In this document: positions 1 to 8,504 of the stretch, in pieces
Layout: every line of letters starts with the position of its first letter
Position numbering within the stretch: position 1 is the first letter of the stretch
Origin: Corynebacterium lactis RW2-5
GTDB taxonomy: Bacteria > Actinomycetota > Actinomycetes > Mycobacteriales > Mycobacteriaceae
Direction of reading: 5' to 3'
NCBI RefSeq assembly: GCF_001274895.1
Contig: NZ_CP006841.1
Coordinates: 992,001 to 1,056,000, forward strand
DNA: 64,000 nucleotides
Position numbers and translations under genes: made by a program
Notes under the pieces: generated by a model
Seen by the model: the letters and a program-made list of their open reading frames with translations, nothing else
The model's database searches: none
What the model was told of the DNA's origin: nothing

Positions 1-144
1 TTCTCAGGTAAAAAGACTGCCGCTTGGCGACAGGTCGGGAATGCGTTCCCTCCGCCGGTAGCACGTGCACTAGGAACTGCTATTTCGGATGCCCTTAACA
101 AGCAGACGGTGTCGTTGGCGTACCAGGACATGATTGCCGTCTAG
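1..144 (+). CDS. C-terminal end of a DNA (cytosine-5) methyltransferase (partial)
   Basis: The reading frame is open from base 1 to the TAG at 142-144 and encodes the last 47 residues of a protein whose start lies outside the window. The segment RQVGNAFPPPVARALG matches motif X of C5-cytosine DNA methyltransferases, the conserved QVGNAVPP block near the C-terminus that helps form the SAM pocket. These enzymes transfer a methyl group to cytosine C5 in a specific DNA site, usually as part of restriction-modification or as an orphan methylase. The partner nuclease, if any, is not visible here. Only the C-terminus is seen, so target specificity cannot be judged. Confidence 0.8.
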   Translation, partial: FSGKKTAAWRQVGNAFPPPVARALGTAISDALNKQTVSLAYQDMIAV

Positions 145-163
145 TAACTTGCGCGCTTAGTTC

Positions 164-180
164 CGGGGCGGGTCGCCCCG
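164..180. other. GC-rich hairpin between the methyltransferase and the MFS gene
   Basis: CGGGGCG (164-170) and CGCCCCG (174-180) form a perfect 7-bp inverted repeat with a 3-base loop. No T-run follows, so an intrinsic terminator is only weakly supported. Confidence 0.3.
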
Positions 181-202
181 CCAGCCAGAAAGGACGTCTA
201 CC

Positions 203-1600
203 TTGTTATCGCATCGTCTGGGCCGAGGCCTCCGTCGGAAAGCGAAATGCGAGGCGCAGGCGATAACCGGGGCGAGCGTAGGTGTAGCGGGAGCAGACAG
301 CGCGACGGCGGCGGCTCGAAAGCAGCCGATCCCGCGGGAGATCTGGATTCTGGTTTCGGCGGCGTTCATTATCGCCCTGGGGTTCGGGCTGATTGCGCCG
401 ATTTTGCCGCAGTTTGCCCGAAGCTTCGACGTCGGTGTGTTCGCAGCTAGCTTTGTGGTCAGTTCCTTCTCGATTTTTCGGCTGCTCTTCGCCCCGGCAT
501 CCGGAGGGCTGGTGGACAAGCTCGGCTACCGGCGGACGTATCTGACCGGTATCGCTATCGTGGCGGTCTCTACGTTGCTGGTTGGCATCGCGCAAAACTA
601 CTGGCAGCTGCTTGCTTTTCGGGCGCTCGGCGGAATCGGCTCGACAATGTTCACGGTCTCGGCGATGGGGCTGATCGTCCGAATCTCGCCGCCCGCGATT
701 CGAGGGAAGAGCTCCGCGGCATATGGCTCGGCATTCCTACTGGGCAACGTGTTCGGCCCGATGATTGGCGCTGTGATGGGAGCCTGGGGGCTGCGAGCGC
801 CGTTCTTCATCTATGGTGGCGCGCTGATTGTGGCCACCGTAATCGTCGCGGTGATGCTGAGTGAGGAGCACTTGCGCCACGTCGTGCCGAAGCGGACCAC
901 GCCTGTGCTGAAATTCGCCGAGGCCGTCCATGACTCCGCCTATCGCAGCGCGCTGTTAGGTGCCTTCGCCAACGGTTGGTCCAACTTCGGCGTGCGCGTT
1001 GCAATTGTTCCGCTGTTCGCCGCCGCTACCTTCACGCACGCCAGCGGCTCGGGTGCGGTAACTGCGACAGCCACCGCAGGGCTCGCGCTGACGGCCTTCG
1101 CGCTGGGAAACGTTTCCGCGCTGCAATTTTCGGGCCGGCTTTCCGACCGCATCGGTCGCAAACCGCTCCTCATCACGGGGCTTGCCATTAACGGCATCTT
1201 CACCGGCGCAATCGGGCTGACCTCCGGCGCGGTCGCACTGCTCGCCCTCTCCGCCGCTGCCGGCTTCGGCGCGGGCATGATCAACCCCTCCCAGCAGGCA
1301 GTACTTGCCGACGTTATCGGTTCCGACCGTCAAGGCGGAAAAGTGCTGGCCAACTTCCAAATGGCGCAGGACCTCGGAGCGATTTCGGGCCCGCTTATCG
1401 TCGGCGCCATCGTGGACGCTGCGGGCTTCACTGCGGGATTCCTAGTCTGCGGCACAATCTCGCTGGCAGCGATGGTCGGGTGGATTTTCGGCCGCGAGAC
1501 CCTGCCAGCCACCGCGGCGGAAGGGGGGGGGCACGGCAGAGGGCGCTGCAACGGTAGCGGCTACTCCTTCTCGTCCAGGCGGCGGCAAATAGCCACATAG
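203..1600 (+). CDS. Major facilitator superfamily transporter
   Basis: This is a 465-residue MFS protein, an inner-membrane secondary transporter probably driven by the proton gradient. After an unusual hydrophilic N-terminal tail of about 47 residues come roughly 12 hydrophobic segments. Two copies of the loop motif characteristic of MFS proteins are visible: GGLVDKLGYRRTYLTG after segment 2 and GRLSDRIGRKPLLITG after segment 8. The length and two-half organisation fit the drug-efflux type, but the substrate cannot be inferred. The start chosen is TTG at 203, preceded by AAAGGA; no better in-frame start lies before the first membrane segment. The C-terminus runs through nine consecutive G residues (1523-1531) and overlaps the convergent symporter gene by 40 bp, so the last about 26 residues depend on the exact G count. 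Confidence 0.75.
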   Translation: MLSHRLGRGLRRKAKCEAQAITGASVGVAGADSATAAARKQPIPREIWILVSAAFIIALGFGLIAPILPQFARSFDVGVFAASFVVSSFSIFRLLFAPASGGLVDKLGYRRTYLTGIAIVAVSTLLVGIAQNYWQLLAFRALGGIGSTMFTVSAMGLIVRISPPAIRGKSSAAYGSAFLLGNVFGPMIGAVMGAWGLRAPFFIYGGALIVATVIVAVMLSEEHLRHVVPKRTTPVLKFAEAVHDSAYRSALLGAFANGWSNFGVRVAIVPLFAAATFTHASGSGAVTATATAGLALTAFALGNVSALQFSGRLSDRIGRKPLLITGLAINGIFTGAIGLTSGAVALLALSAAAGFGAGMINPSQQAVLADVIGSDRQGGKVLANFQMAQDLGAISGPLIVGAIVDAAGFTAGFLVCGTISLAAMVGWIFGRETLPATAAEGGGHGRGRCNGSGYSFSSRRRQIAT

Positions 1601-2559
1601 ATAGCACCTGTGATGTTGTGAACCACCGCTGCCACAGCACCCGGAAGTGCCGCCTCCGGGGTGAAGAACTTCGCAGCCATGCCGGAAGACAGGCCCGCCG
1701 ACTGCGTGCCCACCTCGACGGCGACCGTGCGCTTGGCGGAAGTTGGCATGCCGACGAACTGACCCGCCAGGTAACCCAGCGCGTAGCCGAGGACATTGTG
1801 AACAATCACGGCAACAAAGACAATCAGGCCAATTTTGGCCAGCGATTCCGCATTCTTAGCAACGGCGCCGAAGACGACTCCACCGATACCTAAGATCGAC
1901 ACCCACGGCAAAATCGGCAAGATCTTGTTGATAAACGAGTCGGCCACGAAGCGAATGAAAAGGCCGCCGATAACCGGTAGGAGAACCGTCTGGCATAGCG
2001 ACCACGCCATGCCCCAACCGTCGACCTCGGTGTGGGCGTCGGCAAGCATGAGCATGAGGAAGGGCGTCATGATCGGGGAGACCAGCGTTGAGATGCTGGT
2101 CATGGCGACTGAGAGGGCCACGTCACCGCGAGAGAGGTAGGCGATGACATTGGAGGAGGTGCCGCCGGGGACAGAGCCGAGCATCAGTAGGCCGACAGCG
2201 AGCGCCGGGTTGAGACCGAGGACCTTAGCGACGGCGATTGCCAGCAGCGGCATGATGACGAACTGCGCGATGACGCCGAAGAAGATTGCCAGCGGGCGCT
2301 TCGCCACCTGCTTGAAATCCGGGATGGTTAGGGTCAGGCCCATGCCGAACATGATGATCATCAGGAAGTAAGTGATGTATCCCGTCAGTGGCAGGAACGG
2401 CGACGGAAAGTAAAAGGCCAGCGCGGAGCCGGCGAGGATGAAGGCGGGAAAGGCCAGGACCTCGAAAGTTGCGGCGGCCTTCGACTGCTCTCCGTCGTGG
2501 AGCGGGGTGTCATCGGGCAGTTGCTGGGCGTCGGCGTCGACGGGAGCGGAGCTGGACAT
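1561..2559 (-). CDS. Bile acid:sodium symporter (BASS) family protein
   Basis: This 332-residue integral membrane protein has about 10 hydrophobic segments and belongs to the bile acid:Na+ symporter family. Supporting motifs are the long glycine- and methionine-rich segment MIIMFGMGLTLTIPDF near residue 70 and GSVPGGTSSNVIAYLSRGD near residue 130, the conserved crossover region that binds sodium in the family. Bacterial members are known to carry bile acids, pantoate, pyruvate or other organic anions, so the natural substrate here is open. It converges with the MFS gene, and its stop codon lies inside that gene's 3' end. The ATG at 2559 gives a short acidic N-terminus before the first membrane helix. 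Confidence 0.75.
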   Translation of the reverse strand: MSSSAPVDADAQQLPDDTPLHDGEQSKAAATFEVLAFPAFILAGSALAFYFPSPFLPLTGYITYFLMIIMFGMGLTLTIPDFKQVAKRPLAIFFGVIAQFVIMPLLAIAVAKVLGLNPALAVGLLMLGSVPGGTSSNVIAYLSRGDVALSVAMTSISTLVSPIMTPFLMLMLADAHTEVDGWGMAWSLCQTVLLPVIGGLFIRFVADSFINKILPILPWVSILGIGGVVFGAVAKNAESLAKIGLIVFVAVIVHNVLGYALGYLAGQFVGMPTSAKRTVAVEVGTQSAGLSSGMAAKFFTPEAALPGAVAAVVHNITGAIYVAICRRLDEKE

Positions 2560-2954
2560 AGGGAGAAATCTTTCGAAAAACGTGAGATAAAGTGCGCGAA
2601 AGTTCCCGAGCGATTCTGGGTGTGAACGGCTCAGGGCTTATGTGGGGAAATAATGAGAATAGAAATTGTTGTGCGGAAAAGTTAAGCGCCTATGGTGTTG
2701 GAATCTCAAGAAGGATACCCCTGAACAGGTGGTTGGTAGTTGGGGGTGAACTGGCGTTTTTCGTTCGATCTTCGGGGGAGTGACACGTCAAGTACTAAGA
2801 ATTTCTTAACTGGCGTAATTTCTGACCTGTACATCACGCGTGTACGGCCACGTATCAGCGACGGCTAGTAGTTTTTTGTCGCGACTTTGCTTGGCAGGCT
2901 GCTGAATCGTTTAACAAAATATTCGCTAATCAGGGCTCTCAAAGAGAGGACACC
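2560..2954. other. Divergent intergenic region upstream of the BASS gene and dctA
   Basis: These 395 bp separate two divergent transporter genes and hold no convincing ORF. The centre is AT-richer than its surroundings, as expected for two opposing promoters. The only clear symmetric element is the inverted repeat at 2829-2845. A TGTGA at about 2621 lacks the matching TCACA half needed for a GlxR (Crp-like) site. Confidence 0.4.
2829..2845. promoter_or_regulatory. Candidate operator upstream of dctA
   Basis: GTACA (2829-2833) and TGTAC (2841-2845) form a perfect 5-bp inverted repeat with a 7-base spacer; CACGCGTG inside it is itself palindromic. It lies about 110 bp upstream of dctA, in a position to bind a dimeric regulator. 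This is inference from symmetry alone. Confidence 0.25.
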
Positions 2955-4409
2955 ATGGCTGAGAACTATCAGACCACCGGCCGCGAGGGCGGCCCCGTGC
3001 TCCCGGCATCATCACCTCAGATTGCCGAGCCAAAGAAACCCCGCAAAGACCGCACCCACTGGCTCTACATTGCGGTGATTATCGCAGTCGTCGCCGGCGT
3101 AGCGCTCGGCCTCTTGGCCCCGGGCGTAGCTGTGAAGCTCAAGCCGCTGGGCACCATGTTCGTCAATTTGATCAAGATGATGATTCCGGCGGTAATCTTC
3201 TGCACCATCGTGCTCGGTATTGGCTCGGTCCGCGCGGCCGCCTCCGTGGGTAAAGCCGGCAGCCTCGCACTGGCCTACTTCATCACGATGTCGACGCTGG
3301 CCCTCGGTGTCGGCCTGGTCGTCGGCAACATCATCGAGCCGGGCAATGGCCTCAATATCGAGGCGCACAAGGGTGCGGCCAGCGAGTTTGTTAAGAACGC
3401 CGCGGAAGCCAAGGGCATTGTAGGCTTCATCCAGTCAATCATCCCCGAGACGGTATTCTCCGCGCTGACATCCGGCTCTGTGCTGCAGACGCTGTTCATC
3501 GCGCTGCTTGCCGGCTTCGCGATTCAGGGGCTCGGCAAGGCCGGCGAGCCGGTACTGCGGGGTGTCGCACACCTGCAGAAGGTCGTGTTCAAGATGCTCG
3601 CCATGGTGCTGTGGCTCGCCCCAATCGGTGCGTTCGGTGCGATGGCTGCGGTCGTTGGTTCCACCGGTTGGGCGGCGGTGAAGGAACTCGCCATCCTGAT
3701 GGTTGCCTTCTACATCACCTGCACCCTCTTCATCTTCGTAGTCCTCGGCCTCATCCTAAAGATCGGCGCTGGCTTCAACATCTTCAAGCTACTGCGCTAT
3801 CTCGGTCGCGAGCTTCTGCTAATCGTGGCTACCTCTTCCTCCGAGTCGGCCCTGCCGAACCTCATGAGAAAGATGGAGCACGCAGGCGTCGATAAATCCA
3901 CCGTCGGCATCGTCGTGCCCACCGGCTACTCCTTTAACCTCGACGGCACCGCCATCTACCTGACCATGGCCTCCATCTTCATCGCCGATGCCATGAACAA
4001 GCCGATGAGTATCAGCGAGCAAATCGGCCTGTTGATCTTCATGATTATCGCCTCCAAGGGTGCCGCCGGCGTCACCGGAGCCGGCATCGCGACTCTCGCC
4101 GCCGGCCTGCACTCGCACCGCCCAGAGCTTCTCGACGGCGTTGGCGTCATCGTCGGTATCGACCGATTCATGTCCGAGGCGCGCGCACTAACGAACTTCT
4201 GCGGTAACGCAGTTGCCACCCTGCTCGTCGGACGTTGGACCAGCTCCATCGACCGCGATCGAGTACACCAGGTTCTCGACGGAAAGCTGCCATACCGCGA
4301 TACCGAGGACGACAGCCATGTGAACATGGCGCGTCCTGATGTCACCAATCCCGCCACGGCGACCCTGCAGCCGACGCCGCAGGTCGACTTGGATCACTAC
4401 CGTCACTAG
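2955..4409 (+). CDS. dctA: C4-dicarboxylate:cation symporter DctA
   Basis: This 484-residue transporter of the dicarboxylate/amino acid:cation symporter (DAACS) family would take up succinate, fumarate and malate with H+ or Na+. After a polar N-terminus of about 35 residues, the first membrane helix begins at WLYIAVIIAVV. Family hallmarks are the serine-rich hairpin TSSSESALPNLM near residue 292, NLDGTAIYLTMA near residue 327 (cation-binding region) and DRFMSEARALTNFCGNAVA near residue 398, whose R and N residues contact C4 substrates in DctA proteins. AGAGAGGA precedes the ATG. The gene is monocistronic, with a strong terminator directly after it. A glutamate carrier of the same family is the main alternative. 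Confidence 0.85.
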   Translation: MAENYQTTGREGGPVLPASSPQIAEPKKPRKDRTHWLYIAVIIAVVAGVALGLLAPGVAVKLKPLGTMFVNLIKMMIPAVIFCTIVLGIGSVRAAASVGKAGSLALAYFITMSTLALGVGLVVGNIIEPGNGLNIEAHKGAASEFVKNAAEAKGIVGFIQSIIPETVFSALTSGSVLQTLFIALLAGFAIQGLGKAGEPVLRGVAHLQKVVFKMLAMVLWLAPIGAFGAMAAVVGSTGWAAVKELAILMVAFYITCTLFIFVVLGLILKIGAGFNIFKLLRYLGRELLLIVATSSSESALPNLMRKMEHAGVDKSTVGIVVPTGYSFNLDGTAIYLTMASIFIADAMNKPMSISEQIGLLIFMIIASKGAAGVTGAGIATLAAGLHSHRPELLDGVGVIVGIDRFMSEARALTNFCGNAVATLLVGRWTSSIDRDRVHQVLDGKLPYRDTEDDSHVNMARPDVTNPATATLQPTPQVDLDHYRH

Positions 4410-4424
4410 AAGACGGTGCGAATC

Positions 4425-4471
4425 AAGCGCCGAGGAGCCGTCGTAAAGCGGACGCGCACCTCGGCGCTTTT
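4425..4471 (+). terminator. Intrinsic terminator of dctA
   Basis: AAGCGCCGAGG (4425-4435) pairs perfectly with CCTCGGCGCTT (4459-4469), giving an 11-bp stem followed by T residues, 15 bp after the dctA stop codon. Confidence 0.8.
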
Positions 4472-4771
4472 CCATGGGCTTCGGCGGTAAAGGGAGCGAG
4501 CGGAGGCGAGTGTGAGATAGGTCGCTCGAATGGTTTTTTGAAGGCTACAAGCGTAGCGTTAGCAAGCGGTGTGAAATGCCGGCGACAAAGTCGCACGGGA
4601 ACTAGCAACGGTGGAAAATTCCCTGGTGGAACACCTTAGATGCGCGCAAACCGCGACCACATCCCCAGATGAAAGAAGAGATGGGGTTTCGGCGTGGCTT
4701 TTCTAGATTGAAAAGGCGAGCGCAATCGGGCGAAAACATGAGGGTGCCGACCTGCGGGCACTGGAAGAGAA
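4472..4771 (+). other. Long untranslated region before the DEAD-box helicase gene
   Basis: About 300 bp between the dctA terminator and the first possible helicase start carry no supported gene. A promoter somewhere here would give the helicase mRNA a long 5' leader, a common trait of cold-inducible RNA helicase mRNAs in other bacteria. No riboswitch-like consensus was recognised. Confidence 0.35.
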
Positions 4772-6958
4772 ATGCGTATTGGGCGGGTCAAGATGTGCGA
4801 CCCAAATGGTGAGACAACAACTGTGAACAATGAGTGTGTGGGCAACAAGGCCCAGGAAGAGCCCCAAATGGCTGATAATGAAATGAATGTAAACGGCGAC
4901 GAGATCCGCGAGGACTACAACGTGGCCCAGGAAGAAGCCCAGGGCGCGGAGGCTCCGGTAGAGGCCGTAGAGATTGCCGACGAGAAGCTTGCAGCGAAGG
5001 CAGAGGAAAAGGCTGCAGGAAATGCAGACAAGGACGAAGACGACGACACTGTCCGCTTCGACCAGCTGGACCTGCCGGACGAGATTGTCCGAGCAGTGCG
5101 CAAGGTTGGCTTTGAAAAGCCTTCCCCGATTCAGGCAGCGACGATTCCGACCCTGATGAGCGGCCGTGACGTCGTTGGCCTGGCGCAGACCGGTACCGGT
5201 AAGACCGCGGCGTTTGCTCTTCCGATCCTGGCTCGAATCGACCGCAGTGTGCGTGCGCCGCAGGCCCTCGTGCTTGCCCCGACGCGCGAGCTGGCACTGC
5301 AGGTGGCGGACTCCTTCCAGTCCTTCGCCGACCACCTGGGCAAGATTCATGTCCTGCCGATTTACGGCGGGCAGGCATACGGCGTCCAGCTTTCGGGACT
5401 GCGCCGTGGTGCACAGATCATCGTTGGTACCCCGGGTCGCGTCATCGATCACCTGGAGAAGGGCTCGCTGGACATCTCCGGCCTGCGTTTCCTGGTTCTC
5501 GACGAGGCAGACGAGATGCTGCAGATGGGCTTCCAGGAGGACGTTGAGCGAATCCTCGCAGACACCCCGGAGGAGAAGCAGGTTGCGCTGTTCTCGGCGA
5601 CCATGCCGGCAGCGATTCGCCGTCTTTCCAAGCAGTACCTGACTGATCCGGAAGAGATTACCGTCAAGTCGCAGACTCGCACCGCGGACAATATCCGCCA
5701 GCGCTTCCTGATGGTCAGCCACCGCAACAAGCTTGACGCTCTGACCCGCATCCTCGAGGTCGAGGAGTTCGAGGCGATGATCATGTTCGTGCGTACCAAG
5801 CACGAGACCGAGGAACTCGCCGAGAAGCTGCGCGCCCGCGGATTCTCCGCTGCCGCAATCAACGGCGATATCCCGCAGACCCTGCGCGAGCGCACCATTG
5901 ACCAGCTGAAGGACGGTCGCCTCGACATCTTGGTGGCCACCGACGTCGCTGCCCGTGGCCTGGATGTTGACCGCATCTCCCATGTGGTCAACTACGACAT
6001 TCCTCACGACACCGAGTCCTACGTTCACCGCATCGGCCGCACCGGACGTGCCGGCCGCTCCGGCGAGGCGCTGCTGTTTGTCACCCCGCGCGAGGGGCGC
6101 CTGCTGCGTTCTATCGAGCGCGCCACCAAGTCCCAGCTGCACGAGATGAAGCTGCCGACCGTCGACGAGGTCAACGACTCGCGCAAGCAGAAGTTCTCCG
6201 ATGACCTAACCGAGGCTCTTGCCGATCCGCAGGTTGAGGTATTCCGCGAGCTCATCGAGGAATACGCCGAGGAGCACGACACCCCACTGGTAGACATCGC
6301 CGCAGCGATTGCCGCCCAGGCCCAGTCCGGCGAGTTTTTGATGAAGGAGCCGCCGCGTAGCCGCCGCGACAATCGCCGTGGCAACGACCGCGACCGCGAC
6401 CGCTTCGAGCGGGACCGCGGCCGTGGCGGGCGCGATGGCCGCTCCCGGGGCGAGCGCGGTCAGGGTAAGCGCGCCGAGCAGGTCGAGTTCGACCGTGAGG
6501 GCATGACCACCTACCGCATTAACGTGGGCCGTCGTCAGCACGTGCGCCCGGGCGCCATCGTCGGTGCCATCGCCAACGAAGGTGGCCTGTCCTCCAAGGA
6601 CTTCGGCCACATCGACATCCGCGGCGACCACACCCTGGTGGAGCTGCCGTCGAACTTGCCTCAGCAGGTCATGGACAATCTCGCCGACACCCGTATCTCG
6701 GGCCAGCTGATTGGCCTGCAAGTCGACGACGGCACCTCCGTTGACGACGGCGACGACTACCGCGGCGGCCGTGATGACCGTCGTGGCGGACGCGGCGGCT
6801 TCCGAGGCGATCGTCGTGGCGGACGCGGAGATCGTGGCGGACGCGGTGGATTCCGCGGTGACCGCGATCGCGATGATCGTGGCGGACGCGGAGGCCGAGG
6901 ACGTGGCGGTTACCGCGGAGACCGCGACGGTTTCCGTGGTGGACGCGGGCGTCGCTAA
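4772..6958 (+). CDS. deaD: DEAD-box ATP-dependent RNA helicase (DeaD/CsdA type)
   Basis: This cytoplasmic RNA helicase of 728 residues unwinds structured RNA, typically in ribosome assembly and mRNA turnover, notably in the cold. Motifs occur in order: Q motif GFEKPSPIQAATIP (about 113), Walker A AQTGTGKT (138), PTRELALQ, TPGRVIDHL, VLDEADEML (244), SAT (275) and HRIGRTGRAGR (419). A DbpA-type RNA-binding domain spans about 577-653 (INVGRRQHVRPGAIVGAI), and the last 75 residues are an RGG/RGD-rich tail. The N-terminal 90 residues are acidic and low-complexity. The start is uncertain: ATG 4772 follows GAAGAGA, but ATG 4868 follows AGGAAGAG and also fits. Confidence 0.93.
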   Translation: MRIGRVKMCDPNGETTTVNNECVGNKAQEEPQMADNEMNVNGDEIREDYNVAQEEAQGAEAPVEAVEIADEKLAAKAEEKAAGNADKDEDDDTVRFDQLDLPDEIVRAVRKVGFEKPSPIQAATIPTLMSGRDVVGLAQTGTGKTAAFALPILARIDRSVRAPQALVLAPTRELALQVADSFQSFADHLGKIHVLPIYGGQAYGVQLSGLRRGAQIIVGTPGRVIDHLEKGSLDISGLRFLVLDEADEMLQMGFQEDVERILADTPEEKQVALFSATMPAAIRRLSKQYLTDPEEITVKSQTRTADNIRQRFLMVSHRNKLDALTRILEVEEFEAMIMFVRTKHETEELAEKLRARGFSAAAINGDIPQTLRERTIDQLKDGRLDILVATDVAARGLDVDRISHVVNYDIPHDTESYVHRIGRTGRAGRSGEALLFVTPREGRLLRSIERATKSQLHEMKLPTVDEVNDSRKQKFSDDLTEALADPQVEVFRELIEEYAEEHDTPLVDIAAAIAAQAQSGEFLMKEPPRSRRDNRRGNDRDRDRFERDRGRGGRDGRSRGERGQGKRAEQVEFDREGMTTYRINVGRRQHVRPGAIVGAIANEGGLSSKDFGHIDIRGDHTLVELPSNLPQQVMDNLADTRISGQLIGLQVDDGTSVDDGDDYRGGRDDRRGGRGGFRGDRRGGRGDRGGRGGFRGDRDRDDRGGRGGRGRGGYRGDRDGFRGGRGRR

Positions 6959-7036
6959 GCATAAGTTACGCCAGGCCCTGGCGCTGGGGTGACCTGGTGC
7001 TGGGGTCGGCGCTTCGTTTGCCCCACATAGAAAAAT

Positions 7037-7101
7037 AGAGCTGCGTTTCTGCAAGGTTTCACCACGGTAGATCTCGTGGAGCCTCGCCGAAACGCAGCTC
7101 T
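7037..7101. terminator. Large hairpin between convergent genes, probable bidirectional terminator
   Basis: AGAGCTGCGTTT (7037-7048) and AAACGCAGCTCT (7090-7101) form a perfect 12-bp stem. Inside it, CCACG and CGTGG (about 7062-7079) form a second small hairpin around AGATCT. The element sits between the 3' ends of the helicase gene and the convergent membrane-protein gene. T-runs are short on both sides, so a structured RNA is a lesser alternative. Confidence 0.55.
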
Positions 7102-7167
7102 AATTTGCGTTTTAGGCGCCCTTTTTAGGCGACTACTGCCGCCATCGGGCACAAATCAGCGCGAGTC

Positions 7168-7668
7168 TTAGACGAAGAACATCAAGACTGCGGCGATGAA
7201 CCAAAGAGCGGAGAAGATTCCGGAGAACATCGCCAGCTGCTTCTTCTGCTTGTCCCAGTCGAGGTTTGCGGCTTTAGCGGCGCGCTCGGCGAAGTCCGGA
7301 TCATCCGCGTCCTCGTCCTCATCAGCGACGCCGAGACCCGCCATCATGATGCGCTGGCGCGGGATAATCATGAAGAACAGAAGTGCCCACGCGACAATCG
7401 CCAGGAGGATGGCGGCGTGCAGCGCGCCGGCCTTGACGTAGGTCGAAATGTCCATGAACATCACGCCGAAGCCCAGCAGCGGTACCAGCAGGGACCACAT
7501 GCCGTAGGTGCGGGAAATCGCGTGCATGGTTCGGGCGGCCCCGATCGTTCCTGCCTCGCCGCCGCGGGCTGCGAGCGCGAGCTTCGGGAACATGGAAATG
7601 GCGACGGTCACCGGTCCGAGCAGCAGAATCGCGGCTAGGACATGGACCATAGTGATAACGTTTTGCAC
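7168..7668 (-). CDS. Hypothetical four-helix membrane protein
   Basis: This 166-residue protein of unknown function has four predicted membrane helices: residues about 5-25, 55-72, 80-100 and 147-165. A hydrophilic, acidic loop (DEDEDADDPDF, about 117-127) lies between helices 3 and 4. The overall plan resembles small DUF2269-like membrane proteins, but no diagnostic motif allows a firm family call. The GTG at 7668 is preceded by AAAGG with 6-base spacing. It stands alone, converging with the helicase gene. Confidence 0.65.
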   Translation of the reverse strand: MQNVITMVHVLAAILLLGPVTVAISMFPKLALAARGGEAGTIGAARTMHAISRTYGMWSLLVPLLGFGVMFMDISTYVKAGALHAAILLAIVAWALLFFMIIPRQRIMMAGLGVADEDEDADDPDFAERAAKAANLDWDKQKKQLAMFSGIFSALWFIAAVLMFFV

Positions 7669-7784
7669 GTCATACCTTTCTAGAATCGGTGAGCCCCGAT
7701 ACGTTGCAAGGGCATAAAAATTCGCCCGAGTCCTTGTTAAGACGTATCTCAGGGTGAGGGCTTGGAACTAACTTAACGGGAAAG

Positions 7785-8420
7785 TCATTTTTTCTCTATT
7801 CCGCACGCATCGGCTAGCGCATTCCAATCGTCCTTCGACACCGCCAAGCCCCATTTCAGCGTGACGCGCAGATACCGATTCGCATAACTGCACCGCAGCG
7901 CCGTCGAGGGCATCCATTCCCCGGGAGTTGCGTCCCCCTTGTCCCTATTGACCGAGCTGAGCGTGGGCACCAGGTTCGCCTCGATATCGTTGCCGAACTC
8001 TCTGCGCCGCTTCGCCTCCCATGCGTACGCCCCGAAGTCCCACGCCGCTGCCAGGGGATAGACATGGTCTATGTCCACCTCGTGACTGCCGACGCCGTCG
8101 CCCGTATAAGGGTCGGCGATTGGGGTGTCGTCGGCAAGCGAACAGCTCGCACCCCCGAACCACATCACCAGCACTCGGTGGCGGGTATTGCAATCGGCGG
8201 GGCCCGACCACACATCGAATCGATCGCGCTTGTAGCCGGTCACCGTGGGGCGAGACTCTACAACTCGCACCTGCGTCAGCTGCTTGCCGACGGCCTCGGC
8301 ATCGGCCGCACTCGATGCAGGGGCAGGCATCGCGCCTAAAAGGCGCACGGCGAGGAATGCGACGAGGAAGGAAGTGACGGCGACGACGGCTAGGCCACGC
8401 ACAGACAGAAAAACGCGCAT
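7785..8420 (-). CDS. Secreted HNH-family nuclease (DUF1524-like)
   Basis: A 211-residue protein with a hydrophobic N-terminal segment (MRVFLSVRGLAVVAVTSFLV) that looks like a signal peptide or anchor, so it likely acts outside the cell. The core carries HEVDIDHVYPLAAAWDFGA (about 113-131) and FGNDIEANLVPTLSSVNRDK (about 142-161). The D-H pair followed by N-L and N-x-x-K matches the HNH/beta-beta-alpha-metal nuclease layout of the DUF1524 family seen in secreted actinobacterial nucleases. Several cysteines could form disulfides. An in-frame TTG start at 8474 would add 18 residues before the signal-like segment; ATG 8420 is preferred because it places that segment at the N-terminus. Confidence 0.75.
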   Translation of the reverse strand: MRVFLSVRGLAVVAVTSFLVAFLAVRLLGAMPAPASSAADAEAVGKQLTQVRVVESRPTVTGYKRDRFDVWSGPADCNTRHRVLVMWFGGASCSLADDTPIADPYTGDGVGSHEVDIDHVYPLAAAWDFGAYAWEAKRRREFGNDIEANLVPTLSSVNRDKGDATPGEWMPSTALRCSYANRYLRVTLKWGLAVSKDDWNALADACGIEKK

Positions 8421-8504
8421 ACCTCTATAGGCGCGAAAACAGCGTTTTCGGTTCCATAGAAGTATGCGCGTCAAAAATGCGCGGCCGTAAGGGGTGAGAG
8501 GCGA

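Noticed and set aside
2621..2636. TGTGA half resembling a GlxR site upstream of dctA
   Set aside because: The second half (TCACA) is missing at the required spacing.
4703..6142. Long antisense open frame under the DEAD-box helicase gene
   Set aside because: It is a GC-skew shadow of the helicase, with leucine/valine/aspartate-rich composition and no ribosome-binding site or domain.
6206..7054. Antisense open frame with alternating Ala/Thr/Val repeats
   Set aside because: It mirrors the RGG-repeat coding region of the helicase; the repeat pattern is the complement of Arg/Gly codons.
1..8420. Restriction-modification or defence island linking the methyltransferase end with the HNH nuclease
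   Set aside because: They are 8 kb apart, separated by transporters and a helicase, and the nuclease carries a signal peptide, so it likely acts outside the cell.
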